Positions 1 through 8,639 of a stretch of 64,000 nt of DNA are shown here, piece after piece; positions within the stretch are counted from its first letter, which is position 1, and each line of letters starts with the position of its first letter. The position numbers were made by a program, and so were the translations under genes. Under the pieces are notes generated by a model. It searched no databases, had not been told where the DNA came from, and saw only the letters and a program-made list of their open reading frames with translations. This DNA is from Gracilimonas sp965227215. Lineage in GTDB: Bacteria > Bacteroidota > Rhodothermia > Balneolales > Balneolaceae. The DNA lies in assembly GCA_965227215.1 (NCBI GenBank), contig OZ245729.1, positions 3,348,001 through 3,412,000 on the forward strand. The letters are read 5' to 3'.

Positions 1-182
1 AAGCTGCGGCTAATTCAACGGTCCAAATCATAGTTAGGTAATTTTTTTAGAATGAATGAGTGTAATAAACACAAGTGTTGATAAAACACAAGTGAATAAA
101 TAAAATTTTTGTTCCAAATTCGTGCCGAAAATATTGTTATCTTCGCACAAATACATCAACTAAATCCTGAGAGGATTATTTT

Positions 183-401
183 ATGTTTAACAGTTTAGGC
201 GCCCCTGAAATTCTTATTATTGCCATCATGGTTTTGGTACTTTTCGGAGCAAAACGCATCCCGGAATTAGCTCGTGGATTAGGACAGGGAATCAAAGAAT
301 TCCGTCAGGCTTCCAAAGATATAAAAAAGGAAATTGAAGACAGTTCCCGTGATATTAATGATGCCGCCAATCACGAAGAAACCTCATCTAAAAGCAAATA
401 A
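183..401 (+). CDS. tatA: Twin-arginine translocase subunit TatA/TatB family
   Basis: A 72-residue membrane protein of the twin-arginine export pathway, which moves folded proteins across the inner membrane. It has the family layout: a short N-terminus, one hydrophobic segment (about residues 8-21), the hinge FGAKRIPELARGLG, an amphipathic helix (GIKEFRQA) and a charged tail. The length and the FGxxRIPEL hinge fit TatA better than TatB. The ATG follows GAGAGGA by a few bases. A weak -7-like box (TATCTTCG, 138-145) lies upstream; nothing else is recognised in bases 1-182. gatA follows after about 18 bases, so the two are probably cotranscribed. Confidence 0.93.
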   Translation: MFNSLGAPEILIIAIMVLVLFGAKRIPELARGLGQGIKEFRQASKDIKKEIEDSSRDINDAANHEETSSKSK

Positions 402-419
402 ACCCACAAATTGAACTAC

Positions 420-1943
420 ATGACGATTACAGAGACTCGAGAAAAAGTCTTATCAGGAGAACTAAAACTTCGAGACCTTGTAGAGCAGTATCAAAAAGAA
501 ATTGAGACCAAAAACCCGGAGATTAATGCCTTCGTATCCACCGATTTTGAGGAGGCATTTTCTCGTGCCGACGAGGTTCAGAAAAAGGTTGATAATGGTA
601 CGGCCGGGAAGCTTGCCGGAGTAGTTATGGGAATCAAAGACCTGATTTCTGAGCGAGGAAAGAAGCTAACCTGTGCGTCAAAGATTCTTGAGAACTTCGA
701 AAGTGTATATGATGCTACCGTCATTGAACGACTTCGGGAAGAAGACGCGATCTTTATTGGTCGGTTGAATATGGATGAATTTGCCATGGGCTCTACCAAT
801 GAGTACAGCAATTTTGGCCCGGTAAAGAATCCCCAAAACACCGATAAAGTGCCCGGCGGTTCTTCCGGTGGAAGTGCAGCTGCTGTAGCTTCCGGAATGG
901 CCATGGCTACTTTAGGGTCAGATACAGGCGGTTCTATTCGTCAGCCTGCTTCTTATTGTGGAGTGGTTGGGTTGAAACCGACCTACGGGCGCGTTTCGCG
1001 ATATGGACTGGTAGCTTTTGCTTCTTCGTTTGATTGTATCGGTCCGCTGGCTAATTCTGTAGAGGATACAGCCCGCATTTTAGATGTGATCGCCGGCTTT
1101 GATGAACGTGATAACACTTCCTCACATCATGAGAAAGATGATTATATAGGCGCGGTTCAAAACCCCGACAAGAAAATTAAAATCGGAGTACCTGAGGAAT
1201 TTTTCGGTGAAGGACTTGATGATGAAATAAAGGAAGGCATCGAAAAAGTACTTGAGAAGCTGGAAGCCGATGGGGCTGAGCTGGTTCCTATACAGCTTCC
1301 TCATACCAAGTATGGGATTGCCACTTACTACATTTTAGCTACAGCTGAAGCTTCCAGTAATCTGGCTCGGTATGATGGAATCCGATACGGGCATCGCGCC
1401 GACAAAGATGAGATGCTGGACGAGCTCAAGAAGGAAGAGAAAGCACTAAAGGAAGCCTTTGAAATAGCTGAGGGTGAAGAAAAAATAGAACTGCAGCAGA
1501 AATTAGCCAAACTGGACTCGCCGCTGATCCGCTTGTATAAAAAGTCCAGAACCGAAGGATTTGGAACCGAGGTGAAACGACGTATTATGCTCGGAACTTA
1601 TGTATTGAGTGCCGGTTACTACGATGCTTACTACGGTAAAGCACAAAAAGTACGGCGTCTCATCCAAAATGATTATAAGGAAGCTTTCAAAAAAGTGGAT
1701 GTAATAGTAAGCCCGACAGCTCCAACCACGGCTTTCGATTTAGGGTCCAAAATGAATGATCCCGTACAAATGTACCTGAATGATGTATATACCACCACGG
1801 CTAACCTGGCCGGTATTTGTGGAATCAGCGTTCCTGCCGGTACTCACAGTAACGGACTTCCTTACGGAATCCAGTTTATGGGAGACAGTTTCCAGGAGAC
1901 TAAAGTTCTGAATGCTGCCCGACTGGTAGAACTCCAATCATAA
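420..1943 (+). CDS. gatA: Asp-tRNA(Asn)/Glu-tRNA(Gln) amidotransferase subunit A
   Basis: Catalytic amidase subunit of GatCAB, which amidates Glu-tRNA(Gln) (or Asp-tRNA(Asn)) using ammonia released from glutamine. The amidase-signature residues are visible: Lys of GIKDLI (about residue 73), the cis-Ser of PGGSSGGSA (about 148) and the nucleophile Ser of GSDTGGSIRQPA (about 172), with the spacing usual for the family. Length (507 aa) is normal. I chose ATG 420; a TTG at 411 in the same frame would add three residues. gatB and gatC are not in the window. Because asnS is present at 62 kb, the main role is probably Gln-tRNA formation. Confidence 0.96.
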   Translation: MTITETREKVLSGELKLRDLVEQYQKEIETKNPEINAFVSTDFEEAFSRADEVQKKVDNGTAGKLAGVVMGIKDLISERGKKLTCASKILENFESVYDATVIERLREEDAIFIGRLNMDEFAMGSTNEYSNFGPVKNPQNTDKVPGGSSGGSAAAVASGMAMATLGSDTGGSIRQPASYCGVVGLKPTYGRVSRYGLVAFASSFDCIGPLANSVEDTARILDVIAGFDERDNTSSHHEKDDYIGAVQNPDKKIKIGVPEEFFGEGLDDEIKEGIEKVLEKLEADGAELVPIQLPHTKYGIATYYILATAEASSNLARYDGIRYGHRADKDEMLDELKKEEKALKEAFEIAEGEEKIELQQKLAKLDSPLIRLYKKSRTEGFGTEVKRRIMLGTYVLSAGYYDAYYGKAQKVRRLIQNDYKEAFKKVDVIVSPTAPTTAFDLGSKMNDPVQMYLNDVYTTTANLAGICGISVPAGTHSNGLPYGIQFMGDSFQETKVLNAARLVELQS

Positions 1944-1958
1944 AACTACATCATATTT

Positions 1959-2723
1959 ATGAACAGGCTGAAAGGTAAAACGGCAATTGTAACCGGAGCT
2001 ACCGCGGGTATTGGTTACAAAACCGCAGAGCTTTTGGCTGAACAAGGGGTAAACCTTATCATAACCGGGCGGCGAGAAAAGAGACTGGAAGAGATCAGGG
2101 ATAAGTTTGAATCAGACTTTGGGGCAGATGTACAAACCGCTGCTTTTGATGTGCGTGATGCCGATGCCTGCCGCTCTTTTGTTGAGTCGATTTCAGCTAA
2201 CATAGATATTCTGGTTAATAATGCCGGTCTAGCAAAAGGAACCGACCCGGTGTATGAGGCAGAATTTGATGACTGGAATACCATGATTGATACGAATGTC
2301 AAAGGACTTTTGTACTTATCCCGGCTTATCATCCCGCAAATGAAAGAAAGAAATACCGGGCATATCATAAATGTGGGTTCCACTGCCGGACATGAATCTT
2401 ATGCAGGAGGTGTAGTTTACACAGCCACTAAGCATGCCGTAAAAGCGATTACTGAATCGACAAAGAAAGATCTTCATGGGACTGAAGTTCGGGTGAGTAT
2501 GGTTTCACCGGGACTGGTGGAAACGGAATTCAGTGAAGTGCGTTTCAAAGGCGATAAAGAAAAAGCAGAAAAAGTGTATCAAGGGATGAAGCCGCTGGTT
2601 GCCCGGGATGTTGCGGAAATCATCGTTTTTGTGGCAAATCGCCCTGCTCATGTGAATATTATGGACACCATCATTTATCCTACCGCTCAATCTTCAGCAA
2701 CAATGGTACACCGAAATGTATAA
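1959..2723 (+). CDS. Short-chain dehydrogenase/reductase (YdfG-like)
   Basis: A 254-residue NAD(P)-dependent oxidoreductase of the classical SDR family. It shows the cofactor motif TGATAGIG near the N-terminus, the NNAG motif (NNAGLAKG), the active-site Ser (NVGSTAG) and the catalytic YxxxK (YTATKHAVK). Arginines following the first motif (TGRREKR) favour NADPH. Overall it most resembles the YdfG group of 3-hydroxy acid dehydrogenases; the real substrate is unknown. It starts 15 bases after gatA and its last 8 bases overlap the next gene (ATGTATAA), suggesting translational coupling. Confidence 0.9.
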   Translation: MNRLKGKTAIVTGATAGIGYKTAELLAEQGVNLIITGRREKRLEEIRDKFESDFGADVQTAAFDVRDADACRSFVESISANIDILVNNAGLAKGTDPVYEAEFDDWNTMIDTNVKGLLYLSRLIIPQMKERNTGHIINVGSTAGHESYAGGVVYTATKHAVKAITESTKKDLHGTEVRVSMVSPGLVETEFSEVRFKGDKEKAEKVYQGMKPLVARDVAEIIVFVANRPAHVNIMDTIIYPTAQSSATMVHRNV

Positions 2724-3678
2724 ATGGCTTTTCGTGGCTCTGGCAATTTTTTTAACCGGCTGTTCAGATACTGACAAATCAGGTCTGCAATTTTCTGAAA
2801 AAGGGAGAGAGGTTCCGGAATTTAATGCCGATACAGCCTATAAGTTTGTTCAGCAGCAGGTAGATTTTGGCCCTCGTGTACCGAATACAGAAGCTCACCG
2901 AAAGGCTGAAGCTTATTTTGTGGAAAAACTGAAAGAATATGCCGGCCCCAATGCAGTTTTTGTTCAGGAGTTCACCGCTGAGGGGTATGACGAACAACTA
3001 GAGTTAGGGAATGTAATTGCTGCATTTAATCTCAATGCGTCTGATCGGATTATGCTGAGCGCGCATTGGGACAGTCGCCCCCGGGCTGATATGGACTCAA
3101 CCCGACAAGAAGAAGGCATTGTAGGAGCCGATGATGGGGGTAGCGGAGTTGCTGTGTTGTTAGAGCTGGCCCGGATGTTCAGCGAAAACCCACCACCTAT
3201 TGGTGTAGATATTGTTTTATTTGATGGGGAAGATTACGGGAAATCGGGCAGTCTGGAGAAGTATTTTCTTGGCTCGCGGTATTGGTCGAATAACCCACCT
3301 GTTCCGGGATACAGCCCCCGTTTTGGGATTTTATTAGATATGGTTGGAGCCAAAGGAGCACAGTTCCCAAAAGAACAATATTCACTGAGTTATGCACCCA
3401 ATCTGGTGGAGGAAGTTTGGAATATCGCAGCGGAAAAAGGATATGGAGATTATTTTTTGAATGAAGAAGGCGCCGCTGTCTCTGATGATCATGTAATTGT
3501 GAATGAACAAGCCCGAATTCCCATTATCAATATCATAAATCATAGCCGTACACCTCGCGGAAATGCACAGTTTGCCCCTTATTGGCACACCCATAGCGAT
3601 AATATGGAGGTGATCAGCCGGGAAACACTGCGGGCTGTGGGTGATGTAATGGCAGAACTTATTTACAACCGATTATAA
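2716..3678 (+). CDS. M28 family / glutaminyl-peptide cyclotransferase-like lipoprotein
   Basis: A 320-residue exported zinc enzyme. The N-terminus is a lipoprotein signal (hydrophobic stretch ending in FLTGC), so it is probably anchored to a membrane facing the periplasm. Metal-site motifs of the M28 fold are present: AHWDSRP, GADDGGSG, DGEDYG, the conserved DMVG, and the late His in YWHTHSDN; FGPRVPNT near the N-terminus is typical of the glutaminyl-cyclase branch. It may cyclise N-terminal Gln to pyroglutamate on exported proteins, or act as an aminopeptidase. The ATG lies inside the end of the SDR gene; prmA starts on its stop codon (TAATG). Confidence 0.85.
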   Translation: MYKWLFVALAIFLTGCSDTDKSGLQFSEKGREVPEFNADTAYKFVQQQVDFGPRVPNTEAHRKAEAYFVEKLKEYAGPNAVFVQEFTAEGYDEQLELGNVIAAFNLNASDRIMLSAHWDSRPRADMDSTRQEEGIVGADDGGSGVAVLLELARMFSENPPPIGVDIVLFDGEDYGKSGSLEKYFLGSRYWSNNPPVPGYSPRFGILLDMVGAKGAQFPKEQYSLSYAPNLVEEVWNIAAEKGYGDYFLNEEGAAVSDDHVIVNEQARIPIINIINHSRTPRGNAQFAPYWHTHSDNMEVISRETLRAVGDVMAELIYNRL

Positions 3679-4514
3679 TGGAATATGTTGAACTTCGGAT
3701 TTCACTTAAAGATGATTTTCACGAACTGCTGATCGCTGAACTTTTTGACCTCGATTTTGAAGGTTTTGAGCAGGACGATGATTTGCTCGTTGCAACCATT
3801 CCCACCCAACGTTTTGATGACTCCAAACGGGAAGAAATAGAGAAGATGTTGATGAACCTTGGCGGGGAGTCTTCCATCCTCAGTGAAAAGATTATACCTG
3901 ATCAAAACTGGAATGAGACCTGGGAAAAAACCATACAACCTCAGGCAATCGGACAGTTTTATGTGCATCCAACCTGGTCAACAACCGAGGCCGACGTCAG
4001 TGATAAAATCGAGCTGATGATTGACCCAAAGATGGCTTTCGGGACCGGTTATCATGCAACCACGAGGGTAATGCTGGAATGGCTCCCGGAAGTAATCAGT
4101 AAAGGGGATAACGTACTTGACGCCGGAACCGGAACCGGCATTTTAGCCATTGCCGCTTTGAAGCTGGGTGCCGAATCTGCTTTTGGTTTTGATATTGATG
4201 AGTGGAGCGAAACCAATGCACGGGAAAATATTCTGCTGAACAAGGTTGAAAACTTTGAAGTTAAACTTGGCTCCACGGAGGTCATTCCAGATGGAGAGAA
4301 ATACGATGTGATTTTAGCCAACATTAATAGGAACGCACTGATAGAGTTAATTCCTGAATTACTTGGATATTTGAAGGAAGGCGGGAAACTGCTCATCTCC
4401 GGACTGTTAGAGGAAGACGAACCGGTGATGTTAAAGCAGGAAGCCCTGGAAAATCTCACCCACTGTGATACCCGCCAGCATAAAGAGTGGATAGCTATAT
4501 TATTTGAAGCATGA
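3678..4514 (+). CDS. prmA: Ribosomal protein L11 methyltransferase
   Basis: A 278-residue SAM-dependent methyltransferase that trimethylates ribosomal protein L11. The N-terminal substrate-recognition half leads to DPKMAFGTGYHATTR, then the SAM-binding motif LDAGTGTGILAIAALKLG and a later NINRNAL segment, all characteristic of PrmA. Length is normal for Bacteroidota. It begins on the stop codon of the M28 gene and overlaps the next gene by ATGA, so the genes form one tightly packed unit. Confidence 0.94.
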   Translation: MEYVELRISLKDDFHELLIAELFDLDFEGFEQDDDLLVATIPTQRFDDSKREEIEKMLMNLGGESSILSEKIIPDQNWNETWEKTIQPQAIGQFYVHPTWSTTEADVSDKIELMIDPKMAFGTGYHATTRVMLEWLPEVISKGDNVLDAGTGTGILAIAALKLGAESAFGFDIDEWSETNARENILLNKVENFEVKLGSTEVIPDGEKYDVILANINRNALIELIPELLGYLKEGGKLLISGLLEEDEPVMLKQEALENLTHCDTRQHKEWIAILFEA

Positions 4515-5425
4515 AAGCAGCGATAGACATTGGTACAAATACGGTTCTTCTTTTAGTTGCTGAGTATGAAAACGGGGTGATTAAAAACGTCCATGAAGAG
4601 CACCGTGTACCCCGGCTTGGAAAGGGAGTAGATGCTGACAAGAATATAAATGAAGCAGCTACCGAAAGAGTTATAGATGCCCTCAGTGCATACCGGAAAA
4701 TATTAGCGGCCGACTTCCCCAAAGTAGAACAGATTATAGTTACGGCGACGAGTGCCGTTCGTGATGCCAACAACCGGGAAGAGTTTATTACCAGGGTGAA
4801 ATCGGAAACCGATTTCGAGATTCGTTTGCTTTCCGGTAGGGAAGAAGCGGAATGTACGGCTGCAGGTGCCTTATCCGTTCTGGAGAATGTAGAGGGTGAA
4901 GAAACACTGATCTTGGATATCGGGGGCGGAAGCACTGAGGTAGCTCAGGTTAAAGATGGCAAAGTTATAGATGGTCATTCTTTTGATATGGGCTCGGTTC
5001 GATTTACGGAACGCTTTCTGAATGGGAATCCACCTTCCTCCGAAGAAATTGAAGCCTGCCGAAATAAGGTAACGGAGTTTTATAATAGCAGGGAATTTGA
5101 AGTTGGGGAAGAAGTAAAAGCGGTGGGGGTAGCCGGAACGGTAACTACGCTGGCAGCCATGGCTTTGAATATCACCAATTACGAGCCAGAGAAGTTAAAC
5201 GGATACTCGCTCACGTTGGAATCTGTAAGGTATTACATTAAAGAGTTTTCGGAAAATGCTCACGAAGATATGCTTGCGCAGAACCCGGTATTTCTAAAGG
5301 GCAGGGAAGATATTTTTTTGGGAGGAATGTTGATCATGGAAGGCTTTATGAGTCATTTTGGTTTTGATGAACTGCTGGTTTCTACCGGAGGCATTCGTCA
5401 CGGGGCTGTTATTACGTTGACCTGA
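4511..5425 (+). CDS. Ppx/GppA family phosphatase (exopolyphosphatase-like)
   Basis: A 304-residue member of the actin-fold phosphatases that hydrolyse polyphosphate or pppGpp. Visible motifs are the first phosphate loop DIGTNTVLLLVAEY, the stretch TATSAVRDANN, the second loop LDIGGGSTEV and the late STGGIRHGA. It is the short two-domain form without the C-terminal HD-type domain of long Ppx/GppA proteins, so substrate preference cannot be told from sequence. It is the last gene of the run and a rho-independent terminator follows within 10 bases. Confidence 0.9.
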   Translation: MKAAIDIGTNTVLLLVAEYENGVIKNVHEEHRVPRLGKGVDADKNINEAATERVIDALSAYRKILAADFPKVEQIIVTATSAVRDANNREEFITRVKSETDFEIRLLSGREEAECTAAGALSVLENVEGEETLILDIGGGSTEVAQVKDGKVIDGHSFDMGSVRFTERFLNGNPPSSEEIEACRNKVTEFYNSREFEVGEEVKAVGVAGTVTTLAAMALNITNYEPEKLNGYSLTLESVRYYIKEFSENAHEDMLAQNPVFLKGREDIFLGGMLIMEGFMSHFGFDELLVSTGGIRHGAVITLT

Positions 5426-5431
5426 ATAAAA

Positions 5432-5461
5432 AAAGCATCACCCCGACAGGAATGATGCTTT
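5432..5461. terminator. Bidirectional rho-independent terminator
   Basis: Perfect 9-bp arms AAAGCATCA (5432-5440) and TGATGCTTT (5453-5461) with a 12-base loop, flanked by A-rich sequence on the left and T-rich on the right. It lies between the convergent ppx-like gene and outer-membrane gene and can serve both strands. Confidence 0.85.
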
Positions 5462-5480
5462 CTCGGTTGTTCCTTCCAGG

Positions 5481-5999
5481 TTAATTGCCAATAGCAAAAC
5501 GAAGTCCAACTCCGATATTCAACTGGTCATAATCGCCGAGTACGTATTTGAATTCGCCAAAGAGGTTGGCAAAATCTAAGCCATACTCTGCACCGGCTCC
5601 AACATTAAGCCCAACTTCACCATTGTCGGAGCTAAAATTACCAGAGCTTACTTTCACCCGGGTGTAATTTAATCCGGCAAGGGCATATGCAATCAGTCCT
5701 TGTTCAGGGTCATTCGCAAAAATGTAATTCCCGTTTATGTTAAACTCAAACCAGTTTACATCGGCATTACCAGCATCATCGGGTAGGTAAAAACCCAGGT
5801 CGACTACAGCCCTAAAATCTTCATTGATTCGGTACGTACCGTCCAGGCGTAAACCCGGCTGCTCTATTTCACTTCCATACATTAAACCGGCTCCTATCTG
5901 TATATCTCCATAAGCGCTTTCCGCATCCTGAGCAGAAGCAGTTGGGTTGAGAGAAAGGCTTAAAGCCATGGCTAAGATTATAAAGGATAATTTTCTCAT
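5481..5999 (-). CDS. Outer-membrane beta-barrel protein
   Basis: A 172-residue exported protein. The first about 23 residues form a signal peptide ending at ASAQ. The rest has alternating hydrophobic strands (for example NWFEFNINGNYIF, GLIAYALAGLNYTRV, NVGAGAEYGL) and ends in a strand-like GVGLRFAIGN, as in small 8-stranded barrels of the OmpX/OprF-N type. No function can be assigned beyond an outer-membrane barrel. It diverges from the sigma-factor gene across a 129-base spacer; a TTGACG stretch (complement of 6046-6051) may be part of its promoter. Confidence 0.75.
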   Translation of the reverse strand: MRKLSFIILAMALSLSLNPTASAQDAESAYGDIQIGAGLMYGSEIEQPGLRLDGTYRINEDFRAVVDLGFYLPDDAGNADVNWFEFNINGNYIFANDPEQGLIAYALAGLNYTRVKVSSGNFSSDNGEVGLNVGAGAEYGLDFANLFGEFKYVLGDYDQLNIGVGLRFAIGN

Positions 6000-6128
6000 A
6001 GTTCTGTGTGTTTTTTATTTGTTTAAAAGACTACACAGGTATATGCGTCAAGTTTTAGAAAAAAGGCTCAAAAAAGACGTTTTCATTTGTCTCAGGCTTT
6101 GTATTTTAAGGGCTGAATAATTGTTGAT

Positions 6129-6761
6129 ATGTCTGAAGAAAATTCCGAAATCAAAAATACGTCACCGCGCGAAAATGCGTCTGCAAGTAGTCTCGAAGAT
6201 GACAAATTTGTGGCGGAAGCATTAGCCGGTAAAGAAGATTCCTACAAGAAATTAGTAGATAAGTATCAAAAGCCTCTCTATTTCCACATTCGAAAAATGA
6301 TTAAAGAGGTGGAGCTTGTTGAAGATTTGGTTCAGGAAGTTTTTATGAAGGCATTTCATAACCTTTCTTCATACAGTAACGAGTATGCCTTTTCCACCTG
6401 GCTGTATCGTATTGCTACAAATCATACTATCGACTATCTAAGGAAGAAAAAGCTGCAAACCCTCTCCATTAACGAACCCTACAAAACCAAGGATGGGGAC
6501 ATGGAAATTCAGCTGCCGGATGAAAGCTTTTCAACAGACACTCCGGTGATGAAGAAAGAGAGAAAGGCGATTGTTCAGCATGCAATAGAAAATCTTCCCG
6601 AGAAATATAAAGCTGTTATCGAAATGCGGCATATGGAGGAGAAGTCGTACCAGGAAATAGCGGACGTTCTTGATTTACCCCTCGGCACCGTAAAGGCACA
6701 TATATTCCGTGCAAGAGAGCTGCTCTACAAAGCGCTGAAGGATAAACGAGAGCAGTTTTAA
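6129..6761 (+). CDS. RNA polymerase sigma factor, ECF (sigma-70) family
   Basis: A 210-residue ECF sigma factor. Region 2 is clear (LVDKYQKPLYFHIRKMI, then DLVQEVFMKAF and FSTWLYRIATNHTIDYLRKKK), as is region 4 (LPEKYKAVIEMRHMEEKSYQEIADVLDLPLGTVKAHIFRARELL, read as separate motifs) with its helix-turn-helix. A charged N-terminal extension of about 35 residues precedes region 2. No anti-sigma gene is adjacent; the next gene encodes a lipoprotein, so how activity is controlled is not visible. Confidence 0.93.
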   Translation: MSEENSEIKNTSPRENASASSLEDDKFVAEALAGKEDSYKKLVDKYQKPLYFHIRKMIKEVELVEDLVQEVFMKAFHNLSSYSNEYAFSTWLYRIATNHTIDYLRKKKLQTLSINEPYKTKDGDMEIQLPDESFSTDTPVMKKERKAIVQHAIENLPEKYKAVIEMRHMEEKSYQEIADVLDLPLGTVKAHIFRARELLYKALKDKREQF

Positions 6762-6829
6762 AAATTGTTGAGCCCTTCCCGGACAATTTTACGCATAGGT
6801 AAGTGAACACTTAACATAATTTCAGAACT

Positions 6830-7633
6830 ATGCGTAATTCAAGAGTCATAAAACTATTTTCGGTTGTACTTCTCTTTTCGTTTACCTTGATTTCCTGCGG
6901 AGATGATCCTGCTTCGGCTAATGAAGACCCACCCGCGCTCCCAACCTTCGAGAATATTGAACCTGACCTCTCTTATTTCGACTCAAACCAGCCTCAGCAA
7001 AGTAATTCCAACTATTCGGAAGCTTATTATTATGGCGTAGGATTGGGTTCCGTTGCTTTTACTTCCCAGGCATATATCAGCTTCTTTTCGTTGGCTGACT
7101 CAGAGAATGCCGACTTCAAAAATGGGAAATGGGTTTGGGAATATTCCTATTCTTATGAAGGCGAGTCAGTATCCATAAAATTAACAGCCGAACCCGATGG
7201 TGACTTTATTAACTGGGAAATGCTGTGGTCTTATGATGATGGTCAGGGCAATTCAATTACGGATTACTCGGTTGTAACAGGGCGTATTGCTTCTGATGGG
7301 AGCTCCGGTAGCTGGACCTTCAATGCGCTAAATCCGGATACCAATGAGGAGGAGACCGTATTAACTTCAGAATGGTCAACCTCAGGCGAAAATAATCTGG
7401 AGATTGAAACAGATTATTATGATTCCGGCAGTGTGGTTACAACCTACATGTACACTCAGAATGACAATGAATTCACCGTATTCCTAAGCGACACGGATGA
7501 AGAAAACGATATAACCGTTTTCTGGGATGATGAAGCGATGACCGGATATTTGCAAATCGGTTCTGATTCATCAAACCGATCGTGCTGGGACAGTAATTTC
7601 GCTGATGTGACCTGTGCAAGCGTGGGCTATTAA
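6830..7633 (+). CDS. Lipoprotein of unknown function
   Basis: A 267-residue protein with a lipoprotein signal peptide (hydrophobic core ending FTLISC, acylated Cys about residue 23). The mature part is acidic and rich in Ser, Asn, Tyr and Trp, with repeated beta-strand-like segments (WVWEYSYSYEG, INWEMLWSYDDG), suggesting a beta-rich cell-surface or periplasmic protein. Two cysteines near the C-terminus (RSCWDSN, VTCAS) could form a disulfide. No family is recognised. It lies 68 bases after the sigma factor and may be cotranscribed; a terminator follows. Confidence 0.8.
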   Translation: MRNSRVIKLFSVVLLFSFTLISCGDDPASANEDPPALPTFENIEPDLSYFDSNQPQQSNSNYSEAYYYGVGLGSVAFTSQAYISFFSLADSENADFKNGKWVWEYSYSYEGESVSIKLTAEPDGDFINWEMLWSYDDGQGNSITDYSVVTGRIASDGSSGSWTFNALNPDTNEEETVLTSEWSTSGENNLEIETDYYDSGSVVTTYMYTQNDNEFTVFLSDTDEENDITVFWDDEAMTGYLQIGSDSSNRSCWDSNFADVTCASVGY

Positions 7634-7656
7634 AAAAACGAACTAAGTAGCTATTA

Positions 7657-7687
7657 AGCCGGCCGGTTTTAACCAGTCGGCTTTTTT
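7657..7687 (+). terminator. Rho-independent terminator after the lipoprotein gene
   Basis: Arms 7657-7668 and 7671-7682 pair over 12 positions with one G.U pair and one mismatch (AGCCGGCCGGTT / AACCAGTCGGCT), followed by a run of T. The T run reaches the stop of the convergent queG. Confidence 0.85.
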
Positions 7688-8633
7688 ATTGGGTGAGATT
7701 TCCGGACACGATATTCACATTTGATTTAAATTTATCAAACTTTGCCCGGCGGATAGCACTGCCTTCAAATATTTCATCGTATTGCTGAGGAGTCAGGTTT
7801 CTCCAGAACTCCATATCCCGCTCTACCACATATTCTCTGGGGTGTAGGTCTTCAAATTGAGCTGTTATGGATTTACTGTTCCAAGGGCACACATCCTGAC
7901 AAATATCACAACCGTAAATCCAATTTTTAATATCCGTTTGGTACCGCTTGTCTATTTCTTCTTTCAGTTCAATGGTAAGATAGGAGATGCATTTGGTGGC
8001 ATCCACTCTGTAAGGCTCATAAATGGCATCGGTGGGGCAGGCGTCGAGGCAACGGGTGCAAGAGCCGCAATGATCGGTTACGGGCTTGTCATAGCTTAAT
8101 TCGGCGTCGATGATCATTTCCCCTATAAACACAAACGAGCCAATGTCTTTGTTCAGCAGGTTTGAGTTTTTTCCGATCCACCCAAGCCCGGCTCTTTTAG
8201 CCCAAACTTTATCAAGCACCGGAGCTGAATCCACGAAAATGCGCCCTTCAATTCCGCCTAAAAGTTCCTTACTGAAGTTAAAAAGCTCCTTCAACTTCTT
8301 CTTCAGTACTTTGTGGTAATCACGTCCCTGGGCATATTTGGAAATCAGGGGCTCATTCTTTTCTCCGATTTGTTGTTGGTGAGAAGGATGATAATAGCTG
8401 GCCAAAACAGAAACCACGGTTTTTGAACCGGGTACCAAAAGGGTAGGGTCAACGCGTTTTTCGAAATAGTTACCCATCCAGTCCATGTTACCGTTTCGGT
8501 TTTGAGTGAGCCACTCTTCCAGCCGGCGGGCTTCCTGTGGGAGATGTTGAGCTTGGGCGAATCCACAGGCATCAAAACCCAATTGGAGGGCATGCGAACG
8601 GATTTGTTCTGTGAATTTCTTCTGTTGAAGCAT
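7686..8633 (-). CDS. queG: Epoxyqueuosine reductase
   Basis: Cobalamin-dependent iron-sulfur enzyme carrying out the last step of queuosine synthesis, reducing epoxyqueuosine to queuosine in tRNA. The 315-residue protein has the QueG N-terminal domain (SHALQLGFDACGFAQA) and two 4Fe-4S clusters in the ferredoxin-like region: CGSCTRCLDACP and CDICQDVCP. VDSAPVLDKVWAKRAGLGWIG is split across the typical active-site region. It is the last gene of a minus-strand run, 6 bases after ftsE. Confidence 0.95.
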   Translation of the reverse strand: MLQQKKFTEQIRSHALQLGFDACGFAQAQHLPQEARRLEEWLTQNRNGNMDWMGNYFEKRVDPTLLVPGSKTVVSVLASYYHPSHQQQIGEKNEPLISKYAQGRDYHKVLKKKLKELFNFSKELLGGIEGRIFVDSAPVLDKVWAKRAGLGWIGKNSNLLNKDIGSFVFIGEMIIDAELSYDKPVTDHCGSCTRCLDACPTDAIYEPYRVDATKCISYLTIELKEEIDKRYQTDIKNWIYGCDICQDVCPWNSKSITAQFEDLHPREYVVERDMEFWRNLTPQQYDEIFEGSAIRRAKFDKFKSNVNIVSGNLTQ

Positions 8634-8639
8634 TCCGAA

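Noticed and set aside
1..31. Possible start of a minus-strand gene (MIWTVELAAA...) running off the left edge
   Set aside because: Only 10 codons are visible and there is no clear ribosome-binding site, so it cannot be supported from this window.
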